From a bacterium (GTDB lineage Bacteria; Bacteroidota; Bacteroidia; Bacteroidales; Bacteroidaceae): a DNA stretch of 10,417 nucleotides. Numbering within the stretch: position 1 is the first letter of the stretch; each line of letters begins with the position of its first letter. The DNA is taken from contig SFQP01000091.1 in the NCBI GenBank assembly GCA_004562975.1, positions 1-10,417 on the forward strand, in the 5' to 3' direction. A program made the position numbers and the translations under genes. Below are positions 1 through 6,510 of the stretch, one piece after another. The notes beneath the pieces are model-generated. The model was not told the origin of the DNA and made no database searches. It saw nothing but the letters and a program-made list of their open reading frames with translations.

Positions 1-33
1 CTGCCCGTGGTGGGCAAATATTTCAAACGGTAG
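1..33 (+). CDS. C-terminal end of an unidentified upstream gene (partial)
   Basis: Frame 1 reads ten codons, LPVVGKYFKR, then TAG at 31-33. The stop lies four bases before the ATG of the M16 peptidase gene, the tight spacing usual in an operon, so I read this as the tail of a co-transcribed gene. Ten residues are too few to name a family. It could also be a chance open frame, since only 33 bases are visible. Confidence 0.5.
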   Translation: MPVVGKYFKR

Positions 34-37
34 TTTC

Positions 38-532
38 ATGGCACATCAAACTTATACGCTGGCGAACGGCCTGCGCCTCATTCACGAACCTTCCCATTCT
101 CAGGTGGTGTACTGCGGCTATGTGGTCTGTGCCGGGACGCGCCACGAGGCGGAGGCCGACTCGGGAATGGCCCATTTCATCGAACATCTTACCTTCAAGG
201 GTACCTCGCGCCGCAGAGCCTGCCACATCACGAACGGCCTGGAACGCGTGGGCGGCGACCTGAACGCTTTTACCACCAAACAGGAAACGGTGTACTACGC
301 TACGGTGCTGAAGAACGACTTTGCCCGAGCGGCGGACCTGCTGACGGACATCGTGTTCCACAGCACGTACCCGCAGGCGGAGATTGACAAGGAGGTGGAA
401 GTAATCTGCGATGAAATCGACAGTTATCAGGACTCTCCCTCGGAACTGATCTTCGATGAGTTTGAGTCGATGATGTATCCCTGTACGCCCTTATTATCTC
501 CCCTGCCACACGGCCTTTTATGTGTACGGTGA
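38..532 (+). CDS. M16 peptidase, N-terminal catalytic fragment
   Basis: This is the zinc-binding half of the broken M16 gene. The inverted zinc motif HFIEH lies at residues 46-50: His46 and His50 are ligands and Glu49 is the catalytic base. The third ligand is expected about 76 residues on, which fits Glu126 in the EVICDEI stretch, with the supporting Glu119 upstream. The VGGDLNAFTTKQETVYYATV stretch (71-90) is typical of the family. Residues after about 148 (from the Cys that follows SMMYP) are out-of-frame translation and should be ignored. No signal peptide is visible, so a cytoplasmic location is likely. ATG at 38 is chosen because the YTLANGLRL start of the fold follows at once. Confidence 0.75.
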   Translation: MAHQTYTLANGLRLIHEPSHSQVVYCGYVVCAGTRHEAEADSGMAHFIEHLTFKGTSRRRACHITNGLERVGGDLNAFTTKQETVYYATVLKNDFARAADLLTDIVFHSTYPQAEIDKEVEVICDEIDSYQDSPSELIFDEFESMMYPCTPLLSPLPHGLLCVR

Positions 533-1193
533 CGTGCCGTTCCGCACCATCGTGCGCACGCTTGAACGGCTTACGTCGGACTTCGGACCGGCGGAGCCTT
601 CCCTCCCGGCTACGCAGCCTCCCTTCGTGGCAGCGGTACCGGCTGAGCCGTTGCGCATCGTGACGAAACAGACACACCAGGCGCACGTGATGGTGGGTGG
701 ACCGGCATACGGCGGAGGCAGTCCGCACCGCTTTGCCCTGACGCTACTGAACAACATATTGGGCGGACCGGGCATGAACTCGCGGCTCAACCTGAGCCTG
801 CGCGAAAAGGCGGGGCTGGTGTATAGCGTGGACTCTTATCTGAATTCTTATCCAGACACGGGTTTCTGGAACGTGTACTTCGGATGCGATGCGCACGATG
901 TGGCTCGGTGCCGCCGGCTACTGGAGCGCGAATTGCGCCGTTTCACCGACAATCCGCTGTCGGAAGGACGGCTGAAAGCGGCCAAGAAGCAGCTGTTGGG
1001 ACAGATAGGTATCTCGACCGACGCGCCGGAAAATTATGCCCTGGCGATGGGCAAGACGTTTGCCCACTACAACCGCTATCGCGACATTGACCGGCTGTGC
1101 CGCGACATCAACGAGGTGACCGCCGAGGAGATGCAGGCAGTGGCTGCCGAGGTGTACCGACCGGAGCGGCTCACGACACTGATTTACCAATAG
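522..1193 (+). CDS. M16 peptidase, C-terminal fragment
   Basis: This frame carries the C-terminal, inactive M16 domain. The genuine sequence begins upstream of the nominal ATG: the same frame reads RPYYLPCHTAFYVYGDVP from about 486, so the ATG at 522 is a fragment boundary, not a real start. Landmarks are LLNNILGGPGMNSRLNLSL followed by REKAGLVYSVDSYL, the Arg/Tyr substrate-clamp motif of M16 proteins. The end, PERLTTLIYQ, is a normal family C-terminus. The TAG at 1191-1193 is seven bases before queG. Without the first half it would have no zinc site. Confidence 0.75.
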   Translation: MYGDVPFRTIVRTLERLTSDFGPAEPSLPATQPPFVAAVPAEPLRIVTKQTHQAHVMVGGPAYGGGSPHRFALTLLNNILGGPGMNSRLNLSLREKAGLVYSVDSYLNSYPDTGFWNVYFGCDAHDVARCRRLLERELRRFTDNPLSEGRLKAAKKQLLGQIGISTDAPENYALAMGKTFAHYNRYRDIDRLCRDINEVTAEEMQAVAAEVYRPERLTTLIYQ

Positions 1194-1200
1194 GAAGACC

Positions 1201-2124
1201 ATGCTTACCGCTTCCAAGATAAAACGGCTTGCTGCCGAGACGGGTTTCTCGGCCTGCGGCTTGGCTCCCGCCGGTCCGGTGGCGGAGGAGCGCGCGGCGG
1301 AGCTTCGGCGGTGGTTGGCGGAGGGATGCCATGCGGACATGGCATACCTGGAAAACCATGTGGAGAAACGGCTCAACCCGTGCCTGCTGGTGGAAGGGGC
1401 ACAAACGGTGGTGAGCGTGGCGGTGAACTATTATTCCGACCGCGTGCCGGCACAGCCGTCAACGCAGTGGCGGTTGGCACGCTATGCCTACGGCACAGAC
1501 TACCACGAGGTGGTGAAGGGGATGCTCCACCGGCTGTTGGAACAGCTGGGTCCGGAAGCAGGCGAAGGGAGCCGGGCGTTCGTGGACACGGCACCAGTGG
1601 ACGAAAAATACTGGGCGCAACGCTGCGGACTGGGGTGGCAGGGAAGGAACTCCCAGCTGATTATCCCACAGGCTGGCAGTTATTTCTTTCTCGGAGAACT
1701 TATCTTGACTGAAAAATGCGATGAATACGATGATTTTATGCCTAACCGCTGCGGCACGTGCCGCCGCTGTGTGGAAGCGTGTCCCACGGGGGCATTGCGC
1801 GGCGACGGCCTTCTCGATGCCCGCCGCTGCCTGTCGTACCTGACCATTGAGCACCGTGGCCCGCTACCTACGGAGGAGGCGCGACGGATGTCTCCTTGCT
1901 TCTACGGCTGCGACCGCTGCGCCGAGGCGTGTCCGTGGAACGAACGCTTTGCCCACAACACCGAAGTGGAGGAGCTGCAACCCCGCCCCACCCTGCTCCG
2001 TATGGACAAGGCCGATTGGCAGCAGCTCTCACGCGAGCAATACACCGAGATATTCCGGAAAAGTGCGGTGAAAAGGGCAAAATTTGAAGGTTTGAGGCGT
2101 AATATTGATGCCATGGAGCCGTAA
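1201..2124 (+). CDS. queG: epoxyqueuosine reductase QueG
   Basis: QueG reduces epoxyqueuosine to queuosine in the wobble position of tRNAs with GUN anticodons, the last step of queuosine synthesis. It is a cytoplasmic cobalamin and iron-sulfur enzyme. The 307-residue length is normal. The family stretch DTAPVDEKYWAQ contains Asp129, which matches the conserved DSAPV aspartate of the active site, followed by GLGWQGRNS. Two ferredoxin-type clusters are complete: CGTCRRCVEACP (Cys184, 187, 190, 194) and Cys237, 240, 244 in YGCDRCAEACP. Cys210 in RRCLSYLTIEHRG is also conserved. The C-terminal FRKSAVKRAKFEGLRRNI is the usual helical tail. The start at 1201 is seven bases after the peptidase stop, so co-transcription and perhaps translational coupling are likely. 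The gene appears intact, unlike its upstream neighbour. Confidence 0.96.
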   Translation: MLTASKIKRLAAETGFSACGLAPAGPVAEERAAELRRWLAEGCHADMAYLENHVEKRLNPCLLVEGAQTVVSVAVNYYSDRVPAQPSTQWRLARYAYGTDYHEVVKGMLHRLLEQLGPEAGEGSRAFVDTAPVDEKYWAQRCGLGWQGRNSQLIIPQAGSYFFLGELILTEKCDEYDDFMPNRCGTCRRCVEACPTGALRGDGLLDARRCLSYLTIEHRGPLPTEEARRMSPCFYGCDRCAEACPWNERFAHNTEVEELQPRPTLLRMDKADWQQLSREQYTEIFRKSAVKRAKFEGLRRNIDAMEP

Positions 2125-2155
2125 GGTGCAACATCAAATTATCAATTTAAGTTTC

Positions 2156-2353
2156 GGAGGTTATGAGGGATAAGGTTATGAAGTTATGAGGTTATAAAGT
2201 TACTCGATGCGGCTATCTTGACTACCTCAAACAGTATTTTTTATTTTGCAAAACCTTCTAACAGTAACTTTATAACCTTATCCCTCATAACCTCATAACC
2301 TTATAACCTCATAACCTTATCCCTCATAACCTTATTCCTTATCCCTCATAACC
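2156..2353. repeat. Fold-back array of 8-bp GGTTAT repeats, copy 1
   Basis: The left arm carries GGTTAT at 2159, 2174 and 2190, with a variant AGTTAT at 2182. The right arm carries the complement ATAACC at 2272, 2287, 2295, 2303, 2311, 2326 and 2348. Spacings are 8, 15 (8+7) or 22 (8+7+7), so the array is built from an 8-bp unit (TYATAACC) and a 7-bp variant (TTATCCC). The arms meet in a perfect 16-bp inverted repeat, AGGTTATAAAGTTACT at 2189-2204 and its complement at 2263-2278, around a 58-nt unrelated centre. It fills most of the 2125-2487 spacer between queG and the DUF2723 gene. In RNA it would form a long hairpin and might act as a terminator or 3'-end stabiliser. No gene is seen here. 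The function is unknown to me. Confidence 0.9.
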
Positions 2354-2414
2354 CTTCCACATAAACTTGAAATACTAATTATCAGGCAAAAGCGCGCATC
2401 TAAGTAAAAACATT

Positions 2415-2422
2415 TAACTTTG
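2415..2422 (+). promoter_or_regulatory. -7 promoter box for the DUF2723 gene
   Basis: TAACTTTG matches the Bacteroidota primary-sigma -7 consensus TAnnTTTG and lies about 65 bases upstream of the ATG at 2488. I see no good TTG -33 element at the usual 19-21 base distance. The box is followed by CCGCG, as is the second promoter box of this window at 9570. The leader from about 2428 to 2487 is A-rich near the start codon, with no Shine-Dalgarno sequence, as is usual in this phylum. Confidence 0.55.
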
Positions 2423-2487
2423 CCGCGCCTTCTTGGCTCACAAAGGGAAAACAAACTAATAACAACTACAAACCGCGTATATCTCAC

Positions 2488-4047
2488 ATGAAACAGTACA
2501 AGCTGGTAAACAACCTTTTAGGATGGGTTACCTTTGCCATTGCGGCCTTCACCTACTGCATGACGGTGGAGCCGACGGCCAGTTTTTGGGATTGCCCTGA
2601 GTTCATCACCACGGCCTACAAGCTGGAGGTGGGTCATCCCCCCGGCGCACCGTTCTTTATGCTCACCGGCAATTTCTTCACACAGTTCACCGACGACCCC
2701 TCGAAGGTGGCATTCTGCGTCAACATCATGTCGGCTCTGCTCTCGGCCCTCTGTATCCTGTTCCTTTTCTGGACCATCACCCACCTGGCGCGGATGTTGC
2801 TCATCGAAGACGGCAAGGTCACCACGTGGGCACAGACGGTGCTCATCATGGGTTGCGGCCTGACGGGTGCGCTGGCCTACACGTGGAGCGACACTTTCTG
2901 GTTCTCGGCTGTCGAAGGTGAGGTGTACGCCTATTCCTCCATGTTCACCGCGCTGGTGTTCTGGCTCATCCTGAAATGGGAGGAACACGCCGACGAGCCG
3001 CACTCCGACCGCTGGTTGGTGCTCATTTTCTACCTCACGGGCCTCTCCATCGGTGTTCACCTGCTCAACCTCCTCTGTCTGCCCGCCATCGCGCTGGTAT
3101 ATTATTATAAGCGTAAGCCCGACGCGAACCTGAAAGGCTCGTTGGTGGCACTGACCATCTCGATGCTCCTCGTGGCCGCCGTGCTCTACGGCGTGGTGCC
3201 CGGCATCGTGAAGGTGGGCGGCTGGTTTGAATGGTTCTTTGTGAACGACCTCGGTATGCCGTTCAACACGGGTGTCATCATCTACATCATCGCACTGATT
3301 GCCGTGGTGCTGGCCGCCATTTGGAGCACCACCACGCCGGGCCGCAAACGTACCACGCTGCTCTACGGCCTGAGCGTGGCATTGCTCGGCATTCCCTTCA
3401 TGGGCCACGGCGCACTCTCCATCGTGCTGGGCCTTGTGGTGCTGGGCGTGCTGGGCTTCGTGCTGCAACTGAAGGACAAGAACGGCAACTACGTGTTGCG
3501 TAAGCGTTTCCTCAACACTTCGCTGCTGTGTATGCTGATGCTGATGATCGGCTACTCGTCGTATGCCGTCATCGTAATCCGTTCCACGCAGAACACGCCG
3601 ATGGACCAGAACTCTCCGGAGGACATCTTCACCCTCGGCTCCTACATGAGCCGCGAACAATACGGCTCGTACCCCCTCTTCAAAGGTGAAGCCTACTGCT
3701 CGCAGAGCCAGGCTTACGCCGCCGGTGCCATTGAGTACAAACGCAATATGCGCACGCAACGCCGCGAAAAGGCTAATGCCAACGAACCCGACAGCTACGA
3801 GGAAATTGAAGAGACAACGGGCGTGAAGTACCCCGCCGGCCTGACCATGCTCTTTCCTCGAATGTGGAGCGCGGCACATACCGGACAGTATGAACAATGG
3901 ATGGGCAGCATCGACACGAAGTCCGTCATCTTCAGCACCCCCGACGGCTACGACATGTCATGTGGAACTTCGCCGGACGGCAGAACGACGTGCAAAGCAA
4001 GGGCGAACTGGAACACGGCAACTGGATTACGGGCTTCTCCTTCATAG
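2488..4047 (+). CDS. DUF2723 protein, N-terminal membrane fragment
   Basis: This is the start of the broken gene and carries the likely active-site loop. A first membrane helix (about residues 9-27) is followed by SFWDCPEFITTAYKLEVGHP with Asp35, Glu38 and His50-Pro-Pro-Gly. An acidic residue pair in the first outer loop is the hallmark of GT-C glycosyltransferases, and I infer the same role here. About eight further hydrophobic segments follow, to around residue 365. Then comes a soluble loop with NSPEDIFTLGSYMSREQYG and, further on, TMLFPRMWS. Genuine residues end at about 488 (STPDGYD). The final ~30 residues, MSCGTSPDGRTTCK and onward, are frameshifted and unreliable. The ATG at 2488 fits the promoter at 2415 and the usual MKQYK-like start. 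Confidence 0.75.
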   Translation: MKQYKLVNNLLGWVTFAIAAFTYCMTVEPTASFWDCPEFITTAYKLEVGHPPGAPFFMLTGNFFTQFTDDPSKVAFCVNIMSALLSALCILFLFWTITHLARMLLIEDGKVTTWAQTVLIMGCGLTGALAYTWSDTFWFSAVEGEVYAYSSMFTALVFWLILKWEEHADEPHSDRWLVLIFYLTGLSIGVHLLNLLCLPAIALVYYYKRKPDANLKGSLVALTISMLLVAAVLYGVVPGIVKVGGWFEWFFVNDLGMPFNTGVIIYIIALIAVVLAAIWSTTTPGRKRTTLLYGLSVALLGIPFMGHGALSIVLGLVVLGVLGFVLQLKDKNGNYVLRKRFLNTSLLCMLMLMIGYSSYAVIVIRSTQNTPMDQNSPEDIFTLGSYMSREQYGSYPLFKGEAYCSQSQAYAAGAIEYKRNMRTQRREKANANEPDSYEEIEETTGVKYPAGLTMLFPRMWSAAHTGQYEQWMGSIDTKSVIFSTPDGYDMSCGTSPDGRTTCKARANWNTATGLRASPS

Positions 4048-5324
4048 ACAATGCCCTGTACGGCGACCAGAGCTTGCTGCCCCAGTCGCTGCGCGAGAAC
4101 AAGGGGCACAACGTGTTCTACTGTCTGCCGCTGCTGCTCGGCCTCCTCGGCCTCTTCTGGCAGGCTTACCGGGGTGAGAAAGGCATCCGCCAGTTTTGGG
4201 TGGTGTTCTTCCTCTTCTTCATGACGGGTTTGGCCATCGTGCTCTACCTGAACCAGACACCGGGACAGCCGCGCGAACGTGACTATGCCTATGCCGGCTC
4301 GTTCTATGCCTTTGCCATCTGGATCGGCCTCGGCGTGGCCGCCATCGCCAAGTGGCTGGAAAAATTACTGAAGCAGAAACCGGCCATCGCCGCCGCTGTG
4401 GCTTCGGTCATCGGCATCCTCGTGCCGCTGCAGATGGTGAGCCAGACGTGGGACGACCACGACCGCTCCGACCGCTTCGCCTGCCGCGACTTCGGCCTTA
4501 ACTACCTGAACACACTCCCCGCAAAGGGCAACCCCATCATCTTCACCAACGGCGACAATGATACCTTCCCGCTTTGGTACAACCAGGAGGTGGAGGGTAA
4601 CCGCACCGATGCCCGCGTGTGCAACCTGTCCTATCTGCAAACGGACTGGTACACCGACCAGATGCGCCGCCCGGCCTACGACTCGCCGGCACTGCCCATC
4701 ACCTGGAAACGCTTATTCTACGTGGACAACGGCAAGCACACCTACTACCCCATCAAGCCGGAAGGCAGGGAGGAACTGGACCGTATCAAGGAAGAAAACC
4801 CGAACGTGGACCCCTACGAGATGTCGTACATCATCGACCACTATGCCAAGAAGGAACGTGGCGGTTACATCCCCACCGACTCGGTGGTCATCAGCGTGAA
4901 CAAGCAGGCGGTCATCGAAAGCGGCATGTTCCTGCCCCTCGGACCGGAAAACATTCCCGACAAGATGGTCATCTCGCTCCGCAATGCCTACGAAAAGCAA
5001 GGCGGGCTCTATCGCTCGGACCTCATGATTTACGAAATGCTGGCTCACGCCGACTGGAAACGCCCGATGTACATGAGCGTGACGCTGGGAGCTGGCAACT
5101 ATGCCGGACTGGAGAACTACCTGGTGCTCGAAGGACTGGCTTACCGCATCACGCCGTTCGACTTCGGCGGCATGGGCATGATTGACAGCGACACGATGTA
5201 CCGCAACATGATGACGCGCTTCAAATACGGCGCAGACACCGCCGGATGTTCCTCATGCTGGCCAACAGCCTGCTGCAAAAAGGTAAGAAGGCCGAGGCGC
5301 AGAAGGTGCTGCAGAAATGTTTGA
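3897..5324 (+). CDS. DUF2723 protein, central fragment
   Basis: The first ~20 residues from the nominal ATG are out-of-frame. Genuine sequence starts at MWNFAGRQND (about 3960) and runs to YRNMMTRFKYGADT (about 5240). It holds four membrane segments: HNVFYCLPLLLGLLGLFW, FWVVFFLFFMTGLAIVLYL, YAFAIWIGLGVAAIA and AAAVASVIGILVPLQMV. The conserved loop motif NQTPGQPRERDYAYAGSFYA lies between the second and third. The soluble part follows, with the family stretches NGDNDTFPLWYNQEVEG and VCNLSYLQTDWYTDQMRRP. The last residues after AG at the C-terminal end (CSSCWPTACC and onward) are read in the wrong frame. Confidence 0.75.
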   Translation: MDGQHRHEVRHLQHPRRLRHVMWNFAGRQNDVQSKGELEHGNWITGFSFIDNALYGDQSLLPQSLRENKGHNVFYCLPLLLGLLGLFWQAYRGEKGIRQFWVVFFLFFMTGLAIVLYLNQTPGQPRERDYAYAGSFYAFAIWIGLGVAAIAKWLEKLLKQKPAIAAAVASVIGILVPLQMVSQTWDDHDRSDRFACRDFGLNYLNTLPAKGNPIIFTNGDNDTFPLWYNQEVEGNRTDARVCNLSYLQTDWYTDQMRRPAYDSPALPITWKRLFYVDNGKHTYYPIKPEGREELDRIKEENPNVDPYEMSYIIDHYAKKERGGYIPTDSVVISVNKQAVIESGMFLPLGPENIPDKMVISLRNAYEKQGGLYRSDLMIYEMLAHADWKRPMYMSVTLGAGNYAGLENYLVLEGLAYRITPFDFGGMGMIDSDTMYRNMMTRFKYGADTAGCSSCWPTACCKKVRRPRRRRCCRNV

Positions 5325-5665
5325 AAGAACTGCCTCCCACCACCGTCCCCTACACGGACGACGACTCGCAGCTGGCTTCGCTCTTAGCCGAAGCGGGCAA
5401 AGCCAAAGAGGCGGCCCAGGTGGCCAAAGCTGTGCTGGACTACAGTCTGCAATACCTTACGTACATCAACTCCTTAGGCTCGGACCGCGTACAGACTTAC
5501 GGCCGCACCTGCTACTACATGGTGACGAGCATCATCGAGGCCAGCCACGCGCTGAGGTCGGTGAAGGACGCACAGGCAGCATTGTACGAGAAACGCATAG
5601 AGCAGGCCGGACACACCGAAGGTTTCCAGCTGGGCCTTGATTTGTACCAGCAACAAATGCAATAA
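5246..5665 (+). CDS. DUF2723 protein, C-terminal fragment
   Basis: This is the tail of the same gene. The frame extends upstream of the ATG as HRRMFLMLANSLLQKGKKAE, showing that the ATG is internal. The rest is helical and tetratricopeptide-like: a KAEAQKVLQKCLKELP helix pair, a second LLAEAGKAKEAAQVAKAVLD pair, then YYMVTSIIEASHALRSVKDA. The stop TAA at 5663-5665 is followed 17 bases later by a terminator. It would have no function on its own. A small independent protein is possible but unlikely, given the in-frame upstream family residues. Confidence 0.7.
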   Translation: MFLMLANSLLQKGKKAEAQKVLQKCLKELPPTTVPYTDDDSQLASLLAEAGKAKEAAQVAKAVLDYSLQYLTYINSLGSDRVQTYGRTCYYMVTSIIEASHALRSVKDAQAALYEKRIEQAGHTEGFQLGLDLYQQQMQ

Positions 5666-5682
5666 ACCTACAGATTGTCACG

Positions 5683-5749
5683 GACGTAGCTGGGAAGCGT
5701 ATGTCACCCTTATCCCGGTGTGATGGCGCCTCCCGGCTACGTCTTTTCT
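5683..5749 (+). terminator. Rho-independent terminator after the DUF2723 gene
   Basis: GACGTAGCTGGGA (5683-5695) pairs with TCCCGGCTACGTC (5731-5743): 13 pairs, one of them G-U, followed directly by TTTTCT. The 35-nt apex contains a further small CACC/GGTG stem (5705-5708 with 5717-5720). It starts 18 bases after the stop codon. It separates the DUF2723 gene from the deacetylase, so the latter probably has its own promoter or depends on read-through. I see no clear TAnnTTTG box in the 100-base gap. Confidence 0.85.
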
Positions 5750-5766
5750 GATGATGGTTACACGCC

Positions 5767-6480
5767 ATGGAGCAGCGGAGAAAGGACCGCTCGCCCCGGC
5801 AACGCCCTTGGCTGGCTGCGTTCATCCATCATCTATTCCATTCACGCGTTATCCAAACACATTATCCCGTGATTATCGAACAACCTGCCAAGTTTCTCCG
5901 TTGGCTTTACCCCCACGCCTTGTGGCGCATGAACCCGGAGGAACGTGCCGTTTACCTCACCTTCGACGATGGCCCCATCCCCGAAGTGACACCCTGGGTG
6001 CTGGAGGTGCTGGCGCACTACGACATCAAGGCCACCTTCTTCATGGTGGGCGACAACATACGCAAGCATCCCAAGGAATTTGAAATGGTCAAGGCGCAAG
6101 GACACCGGCTGGGCAACCACACCTATAACCACATCGGCGGACTGCTGCACGGCATCCGGTCGTATGTGCGCAATGTGGACAAGGCCAATGTGTACCTGCA
6201 CACGGACCTCTTCCGTCCGCCACACGGCTGGATGAAGTGGGACCAGTATATCAAGGTGAAGCAGCGTTACCGTGTGGTGATGTGGGACCTCGTCACCCGC
6301 GACTACTCCACGCGCCTCAATGGCCGCGACGTGCTGCTCAATGTGCGCCGTTATGCCCGTCCCGGCAGCATCATCACCTTCCACGACTCGGTCAAAAGCC
6401 ACGACAAACTGCTCTATGCCCTGCCCCGCGCCATCGAGTGGCTGCGCTCGCAAGGTTACGAGTTCAAGGTGTTTCCATAA
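5767..6480 (+). CDS. polysaccharide deacetylase (NodB homology, CE4 family)
   Basis: CE4 enzymes remove N- or O-acetyl groups from glycans such as peptidoglycan or surface polysaccharides with a bound metal. The motifs are complete: TFDDGP (Asp67 catalytic base, Asp68 metal ligand), HTYNH (His118 and His122 ligands), RPPHG (150-154) and ITFHDS (His206, catalytic acid). The core from IEQPAKFLRWLYP to EFKVFP matches the compact Bacteroidales form of about 205 residues. The ATG at 5767 gives 237 residues with an arginine- and histidine-rich N-terminus. The GTG at 5869 (VIIEQP) gives 204 residues and may be the true start, because homologues I recall begin near this point. No signal peptide is visible, so the substrate could be an intracellular or lipid-linked precursor. 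The gene looks intact. It has terminators on both sides. Confidence 0.93.
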   Translation: MEQRRKDRSPRQRPWLAAFIHHLFHSRVIQTHYPVIIEQPAKFLRWLYPHALWRMNPEERAVYLTFDDGPIPEVTPWVLEVLAHYDIKATFFMVGDNIRKHPKEFEMVKAQGHRLGNHTYNHIGGLLHGIRSYVRNVDKANVYLHTDLFRPPHGWMKWDQYIKVKQRYRVVMWDLVTRDYSTRLNGRDVLLNVRRYARPGSIITFHDSVKSHDKLLYALPRAIEWLRSQGYEFKVFP

Positions 6481-6510
6481 GCTGAGTTGCGCAAAACGCA
6501 ACTCAGCTTA
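6478..6510 (+). terminator. Perfect 14-bp hairpin that includes the deacetylase stop codon
   Basis: TAAGCTGAGTTGCG (6478-6491) and CGCAACTCAGCTTA (6497-6510) are exact inverted complements around a CAAAA loop. The first three bases are the stop codon. There is no U-run afterwards; the GGTTAT repeat array follows directly. It is probably a termination or 3'-end protection structure, but the absence of a U-tract makes intrinsic termination uncertain. Confidence 0.7.

Larger units (their letters stand above)
38..1193 (+). pseudogene. M16 family zinc metallopeptidase, interrupted by an internal deletion with frameshift
   Basis: The two frames together make one M16 (insulinase/processing-peptidase-like) protein of about 383 readable residues. 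From memory, Bacteroidales members are about 405-415. The first frame reads correctly to about position 480 and the second resumes from about 483-486. What should lie between is the segment with the GHPLG..NILG motif and the following helix, about 27 residues, and it is not present in any frame here. The missing DNA must therefore be about 80 or 83 bp (2 modulo 3), which also explains the frame change. Both halves are otherwise well conserved and free of stops. As written the gene cannot make an intact enzyme. The cause may be a recent deletion or a consensus error. It starts four bases after the upstream stop and ends seven bases before queG, so it sits in the middle of an operon. Confidence 0.85.
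2488..5665 (+). pseudogene. DUF2723 / TMEM260-like multi-pass membrane protein, broken by two internal deletions
   Basis: Three consecutive frames make up one DUF2723 protein (the PF11028 family, which includes human TMEM260, a reported protein O-mannosyltransferase). About 1057 residues are readable; I recall Bacteroidales members at roughly 1100. The architecture is about 13-14 membrane helices, then a long soluble C-terminal part with helical repeats. An O-glycosylation role at the inner membrane is inferred from the family. Break 1 (about 3953-3961) moves from frame 1 to frame 0. The segment that normally precedes MWNFAGRQND, ending in a YMYWRYF-like stretch, is missing, about 30 residues. 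Break 2 (about 5237-5245) moves from frame 0 to frame 2. The PGIYLDE..MRMCYT-like stretch before HRRMF is missing, about 15-16 residues. No stop codons or decay appear elsewhere, so the breaks are either very recent or not real. Confidence 0.85.

Noticed and set aside
38..1193. Programmed ribosomal frameshifting as the reason for the frame changes
   Set aside because: No slippery heptamer or recoding structure was noticed, and conserved segments appear to be absent altogether at the breaks, which frameshifting cannot explain. The same argument applies to the DUF2723 breaks.
2156..2353. CRISPR array
   Set aside because: Repeats are 7-8 bp, directly tandem and inverted in two arms, without spacers of constant size. 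No cas gene is present.
2518..3897. 459-codon open frame on the minus strand opposite the DUF2723 gene
   Set aside because: Its protein is a His/Val/Glu-rich shadow of GC-rich codons, with no recognisable motif, and the + strand is clearly a conserved family.
5767..5868. Signal peptide at the N-terminus of the deacetylase
   Set aside because: The N-terminal 34 residues are rich in Arg and His, with only a short hydrophobic patch (WLAAFI) and no cleavage site. The true start may be the GTG at 5869.
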